Of a stretch of DNA of 35,868 bases, positions 31,030 to 35,868 are shown one piece after another. The DNA comes from Perkinsus olseni (Eukaryota; Perkinsozoa; Perkinsida). The stretch's first letter is position 1. Each line of letters begins with the position of its first letter. The position numbers were made by a program, and so were the translations under genes. The notes beneath the pieces were generated by a model. That model worked only from the letters and a program-made list of their open reading frames with translations, was not told where the DNA came from and did not search any database. Where the stretch lies: positions 1 through 35,868 of the forward strand of contig JABANN010000355.1 of NCBI GenBank assembly GCA_013115125.1, given 5' to 3'.

Positions 31030-34000
31030 ATGTTGTCAAAGATCGCCTACCCAACCGTCCGCCCAGCATTCTCCTTCGTGACTGCCACTTCCTCTCGAGT
31101 CCGAGCCTTCAGTGCTCCTGCTGACACCAAGGTGAGCGCATCTTCGGAAATCTTTCTGTCATACAGAATCACCGCAGTACCTTTACTTTGTCCTCCCGAG
31201 AGACGCACTCTCGCGTTTGTTTGAGACCGGCTGATTGATAACACCACCGCCAGGGATCCAATCCTTCATCTTCTTGCCTTCCGCCACTCAGCGTAGCTTC
31301 TTATCGGAGCAGGATAGGATCAGTGGAATATGCTCAGCACACTGCTCAGGTTGTTCTTCCTCGTGACTCCAATCAAGCTCTAGGGATCGGCAAGTTTGCT
31401 GTGGAATTCCTAGACGGCAAGGTGAGAACGCTATACCACACCTTCCGCTACTCCTAATCCCATCGAATCTTGTCAGATTGGCGGTGATATCGATCCGGCT
31501 GTCTACCGAAGAGTGGAGATGTTCCACACCGATTCAGTGAGTCTCGTTTCTCGATTTTCTCTCAATATGAGTTTTCAGGTTATGTGCGGCATCTCAGCGT
31601 TAGCCATGCACACTAACGCCCCGACTCTGCTGAGAAGTGAGGCCTTGGAAGAGTATAGGGATCCGTAGGTTGGGGTTGGCTCGTTGGGCACATGATCACG
31701 AGTATTTCGATATTTTTCCATTTTTGCGGTTTTTGAAGATGGAAAATGACGCAGATTTTTTCCCTTTTTTGAGTCCTTTGCTGTGATGGATAGCGCTGAT
31801 TTTTCCGGTTTCTTCTGTTTTTTTCGAGAAGGAAAGATTGGCGCCGTTCCCAATATCCGGTGCAGGATTTATGAGGGGGCGTTGTGTCGATCGTTGATGG
31901 CTAACATTCACCCGACCTTGCCGTCCGTAATTGCTGCAATGTTGTGGCGCAGTGACTTTCGTCTTCAGACGAGGTGCGAAAGTTTTTGGAAGCTCCGAAA
32001 AGGTAAAGGCTGAGAAGGCGATCGCCGCTAACTCTAGTGCTGCGAGGGAGTGGGATTCTAATGGTGGGAATTTCGTGGCGCGCGAAATGTCTCACTGCTT
32101 ATGTGTTAGGCACGGTGTTCGGCTACAACGCTTGTAATCCGAAGCACCAGGTAATCAGAAGGTCCTGGGTTCGATCCTCGGTAGTGCTGTTATTCTAGGC
32201 GGGAGAATTTGGCCATAATGACTTCTACCCAGTAGTAGTCGCTGCTGCTCAGAAGACGGGCGAGGTTGATGGCAAGAAAGCTCTGAATGCTATGATCCTA
32301 GTCGGTAAGTTGGCGGTAAGCGGTCTGCGCCCTCTTCACTCGTCGTCTCTCCTGTTCGTACGGTATGATTGGTATGATCATTACGATTAGAGTCATCATC
32401 GCTATCCGTTTTTCAACACAAAAGTCAAGTGTTGCTGTATCCTAGGGTTCCCAGTACTGTATTGCTTGGTAATTGTTAATTGAAGCCAGAGGAAACACAG
32501 AGCATGGTCACGCTATTTTTGTTTTGGCATCTTAAAGGCATCTGTCGGAGTTAAAACTCTCATTTGCGAAATCCCCCCTTTCAGATGAGATCCGCGGCCG
32601 TCTGTGTGAGGTGTTCTCATTGAAGACGTACAAAATCGACCACGTGGTAAGGCGGCCCTCATCGGGCTTCGATTGCTCTCAGAGTCGGACAGGTCCATGG
32701 TGCTGTCGCTTCGGCCGCGGTGTATGGCGCTTTGATGGGAGCCACTCCGGAACAGATTGAAGCGGCTATTGGTAGTGGTGGGGCATAGCTTCCTTTCTGA
32801 AAGTCAGAAAATAGTCCTTGGGGGTATTCGAACCCCGGCCTGTGTTAAGGTATGACCAATGATCTGACATCGCTATCGTCGTTCAGGAATGTTCGTCGTG
32901 CATTACATCCCGTGGAGGGGCATCAGAGCCGGGAAGCAGCTGTCTGACTCTAAAGGCGCTTCGGCGGCTATAAGTGAGTCCGCTAAGACTCTCATCACTC
33001 CGGTTCCCGCGGTTGATAGGTACCGAGGCTGCTATCCTGTGCATGCAGCGAGCGATGAACGGCTTCATGGGGCCTAGGTGAGCTCGCTTCGAATCATTTG
33101 TCGTTGAGCTGATTTTGAAATTGATGAATCATGATTCTGTGCTGGACTTGGTGGTGTGCTTTTTGCCAGGGATGTCTTCCGCAATCCCGAGGCGATTTTC
33201 CGCTACTTTGAGCCTCAACAGGATGGGCAGTGTCCCTTTGATATTGTAAGATGGGGGGATTTGAGAAAAGCCACTTGCCAGGATTGAACTGACGACCTTC
33301 TGCTTACGAAGCAGACGCTCTACCACTAAGCTAAAGTGGCTCTGGTTTAATATAGTGACTAGTTTGGTTCCTCCTCAGGAGCTTAGCCACAGCGGGGGCG
33401 ACTTCGCCGTGATGGGGATGCACTTTAAGCTTGGCCTGTATGAACATCAGAGCGCTGGTGCTCTCCAGGGAATGATCGACCTGCTCATGTGAGTCCACCG
33501 TCGATAATTCTGGGAGCCGCATGAGTGATGAAAGCATTGTCGCAGACCGGGTATTTTTACCCGTTCTTCAAATATCCGCTTCATAGCGGATTTTGCGTCG
33601 CTTCCGGGGTGGCACGCTCTTTATGAGGACCACGTCGAGAGCTCCCTGAGAAATCATAGGGCTCCTGGGGATTTTCGTTCTTCGATACTCAGCGTTTGAC
33701 ACTATGAACTCCGCGGGGGAGAATACTTCACACTGTTGACAGGGCGCCTCTTCTCACGCCGTTCAACTCGAGCATTTAAAATTCATCTTATGCTGCATTT
33801 TTACTAGTAACGTGCATAAGTTAGTGATGGAGGAATTGAAATGGGTTGATTGATATCGTTGCACGGTCGACCGATTTGTGGATGTCAGGAATAACCCGGA
33901 GCTGATGAGGGATCCGTCGAAGATCAGAAACATCAACGTCGTGGCGTAGGACACTATCGGCCGCTGCCGGCGTTCCCTCTTTCCTTCCAGATACGAGCCT

Positions 34001-35238
34001 GCCTTCGGCATCATCGGAGATCCGGCCAAGCGCAACCCCACCACGCGACAGAGCGCCGACCATAGTATGGTGTTCATCATCAGCAGACTGCTCGCCAATG
34101 CTGTTAATCGTGGGGTGGTAGGCAGAGGGCGTCGTCTCTCCCGGAGGGTGCGTTGTTTATCCACAAATCACCAATATGCCATGGAACTCGCATGCGCTTT
34201 ACCGGGGTCATTCTGGGGTTCCCTCTGTCGTGGGAGATTCCATGATATCTTGTAGCAGATTCCGAGTACTAATGAGGAGGCCTGGACCACCTGGATGCTG
34301 TCCCCGCGCGACTACGGCTACGATGCACTCAACGACAGGCAGACCAGGGGTCTCATGGAGAAGGTGGCGTCACTAGGAAGGGAGGTAGTGCGGGATGACT
34401 CTTGCCTCAGATCAGCTTCGCCCATGGTGGTCCGGAATATGATGCGAGGTATCCCGATGGTATTCCGACGACTGTGGAGATCACCGCTGATGATGGTAAT
34501 TTTCGGGTAGTAGTGGTTTCGGCTCGAAAATTTCGGAGGGGCGGAGCCTCAACTAGCCGTACTGAACTCTAGGAAAGAACGGTACGCAGTACGCCTAGAA
34601 CTGTTGGCCGAATGCTGGTACGTGGGCGAACACGGAAAGCAATAGAAATGGTGAGTATCGTTCCCCAGACTGTAGCCGCGTCGCAGGGTATGCCATAGCA
34701 AGATACGAATGTCAATGATACGAAGGTCAAGCTGTAACGGATGGGATTTCGATAGTGTTCCGATTTCGGCGAGTTTAGTTGACGATTTTGCCTGCTGCTA
34801 TCAGGGAAGAAGTATTCGAGTGGTTTGGTGATGTATCCCTCCGGCCATGCTCGGAACACCACGGCTGACCTCAATGCCATCCTCCAGTTCAAGCACAAGA
34901 TGCTAGGTACGTGCCGCCTCAATCCTCAGCATTTCTCTGACACTCATTCTAGTATTGCCCTCGATAAAGCCTAGTGTAGACATTTGTAGCTCCACCACCA
35001 CATACGCGATGGTGATGCTGTCCGTGTAAGCTTGGCGCTGTGTGGTAGGATCGATCGCTCTCGAGGATGACGACTGCGAGAAGCTCATCAGAAAGCTGGT
35101 TCATATGGACAAGTTGTCGGCGGAGGAGGTGAGCGTTCTCGATGGCAGATGATTTCACGTAGTGAGTTGCATCAGATGCAAGATGTGTACGACTTCGACT
35201 ACAGCAAGCTGCAGAGGGATGACCCGATTGACGGGTAA
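31030..35238 (+). CDS. prpD: 2-methylcitrate dehydratase, MmgE/PrpD family, mitochondrial
   Basis: Twenty exons: 31030-31131, 31350-31421, 31477-31536, 31579-31664, 31969-32063, 32110-32150, 32199-32304, 32585-32646, 32693-32771, 32887-32973, 33020-33077, 33170-33245, 33379-33488, 33889-33945, 33991-34117, 34259-34363, 34411-34495, 34805-34906, 35049-35128 and 35176-35238. They join to 550 residues. Residues 1-30 are rich in Ser, Arg and Ala without acids: a mitochondrial presequence. Family blocks follow in order: VFGYN...AGEFGHNDFYPVVVAA, VHGAVASAAVYGALMG, LYEHQSAGALQGMIDLL, SADHSMVFII, SPRDYGYDALNDRQTRGLMEK, FAHGGPEYDARYPDGIP and YPSGHARNTTADLNAIL. PrpD dehydrates 2-methylcitrate in the methylcitrate cycle that disposes of propionyl-CoA. 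Family members can also act on related tricarboxylates, so the substrate is inferred. Exon 16 may begin three nt earlier. Confidence 0.92.
32064..32109 (+). repeat. PrpD intron 5: 46 nt, module II, sense
   Basis: gtgggaatttcgtggcgcgc then gaaat. The module begins within six nt of the donor. Confidence 0.85.
32151..32198 (+). repeat. PrpD intron 6: 48 nt, module I, sense
   Basis: gtaatcagaaggtcctggg then ttcgatcctcggtagtgc. It aligns base by base with tRNA-Thr positions from the anticodon loop (ggtaa, tcaga, aggtc) through the T-arm. It is separated from intron 5 by an exon of only 41 nt. Confidence 0.85.
32772..32886 (+). repeat. PrpD intron 9: module I, antisense
   Basis: A 115-nt intron. 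The reverse strand reads ttaacacaggccggggttcg then aatacccc, a full GC-rich T-arm at 32820-32848. Confidence 0.75.
33270..33340 (-). tRNA. tRNA-Thr (anticodon CGT), inside PrpD intron 12
   Basis: The reverse strand folds as a complete cloverleaf: acceptor GCCACTT/AAGTGGC, D-arm GCTT-AGTGGTA-GAGC, anticodon arm TCTGC-TTCGTAA-GCAGA, variable AGGTC, T-arm GTCAG-TTCAATC-CTGGC. All stems pair, with G-T pairs only in the D- and T-stems. Loop bases T33 and A37 are correct, and the A and B boxes are intact. The anticodon CGT reads ACG (Thr). No tRNA intron and no encoded CCA; the discriminator base would be T at 33269. It lies antisense to the PrpD mRNA within intron 12 (33246-33378). Confidence 0.92.
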
Positions 35239-35868
35239 AGTGTTTGGTCTTGATTTTTTATGAGAGGTGACGGTTTTCATGTGGTTGATGGAAGTTTGTT
35301 TCAATCTGCAGAAGTTGTGTTACTGGTAGTGGCCGTCGGGAGAGTACATCGCCGGACGTTATGAACTTTGCGCGGATTCGAGAGCGCTGAAGAAATAAGT
35401 CGTAGGCCACAAGGATAGATGTTTACCATTTGTGTGCTTTATAATGATAACTTCCCATTGTCTGTGAGCGCTTTGCAGGAGCACTATAACACCACTCTGT
35501 TTTGTGCTTATAGTGACGAGTGCTTGCCGGTTGAGGACATCTCTCCTCACCTGACAAGCACTGCGATGTAGCCCAAACCCCTTCACTCGTCGTTATCTGC
35601 ACTCAATCAATCGGCCTATAAAAACTTCCCGACTAGCTGTCCCAGTTTCGATAGTATTTATCAGCTAGAAGTCGGGTTTTTCTCTCCTGGAAAACAGCGT
35701 AGTTCGCGTGGCATAGAGATAGAACACATGATAAGGTGGTCAGCATCATCATCATGATTGTGCCCAGTCGGCATTGCCCACTTCGTGGTGGTGGGTTAAA
35801 GCATCGTTGCACACGATCGCACATTCACCCGCCGTCGATGTCCCTGAAGCTGCTGTCCCATGCACAGC
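35239..35868. other. Right edge, no gene recognised
   Basis: PrpD 3' untranslated region, then sequence with short open frames on the minus strand (for example 35633-35824) that show no recognisable motif. A neighbouring gene may start beyond the edge. Confidence 0.4.

Noticed and set aside
35633-35824. Minus-strand open frame at the right edge
   Set aside because: Short, low-complexity methionine run, no recognisable motif.

Overview
This is a nuclear window from a eukaryote with very dense, mostly tiny spliceosomal introns. At least 75 GT-AG introns can be placed by frame and protein homology, many of them 41-60 nt. TAA, TAG and TGA all end genes, so the standard code is used. The gene set, the intron style and a run of genes on one strand suggest an alveolate, and Perkinsus or a close relative is my best guess. 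That assignment is inference, because no diagnostic marker is present.

Layout: a short secreted protein on the minus strand (250-729); a six-exon mitochondrial carrier on the minus strand (2351-5150); then a one-way run on the plus strand. The run holds a six-finger C2H2 zinc-finger protein (6324-7937), a DNAJB-type Hsp40 (8145-11287, 11 exons), an unrecognised 292-residue protein (11697-13605, 9 exons), a RagC/D-type GTPase (15208-17733), replication factor C subunit 3 (17977-21642, 12 exons), a broken copy of the 3' half of RFC3 (22336-24410), a PCIF1/CAPAM-like cap adenosine N6-methyltransferase (25306-27075, 5' end unsure), dCMP deaminase (27479-30469) and a mitochondrial MmgE/PrpD-family 2-methylcitrate dehydratase (31030-35238, 20 exons). 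A complete tRNA-Thr(CGT) gene lies antisense inside a PrpD intron. The genes are mostly housekeeping and do not form one pathway. RFC3 and dCMP deaminase both serve DNA synthesis; RagC/D and PrpD concern nutrient sensing and propionate metabolism.

The most unusual feature is in the introns. Many of the smallest ones are built from one of three recurring short modules, found in both orientations and in unrelated genes: (I) a tRNA 3'-half-like module (end of the anticodon arm, AGGTC, TTCRANNCC T-arm); (II) a hairpin-prone module with core TTTCGTGGCGCGCG; (III) a module with core GCGCACAGCGAAGAT. Every module II copy I found is intronic. In several cases the module fills almost the whole intron. 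This looks like families of very short intron-forming elements (introner-like), one of them tRNA-related.

A second theme is local duplication. In three introns the end of the upstream exon with its splice donor, or the intron start itself, is repeated. The RFC3 3' half is duplicated between two copies of the same terminal inverted repeat flanked by TA, which could be a gene-capturing DNA transposon.
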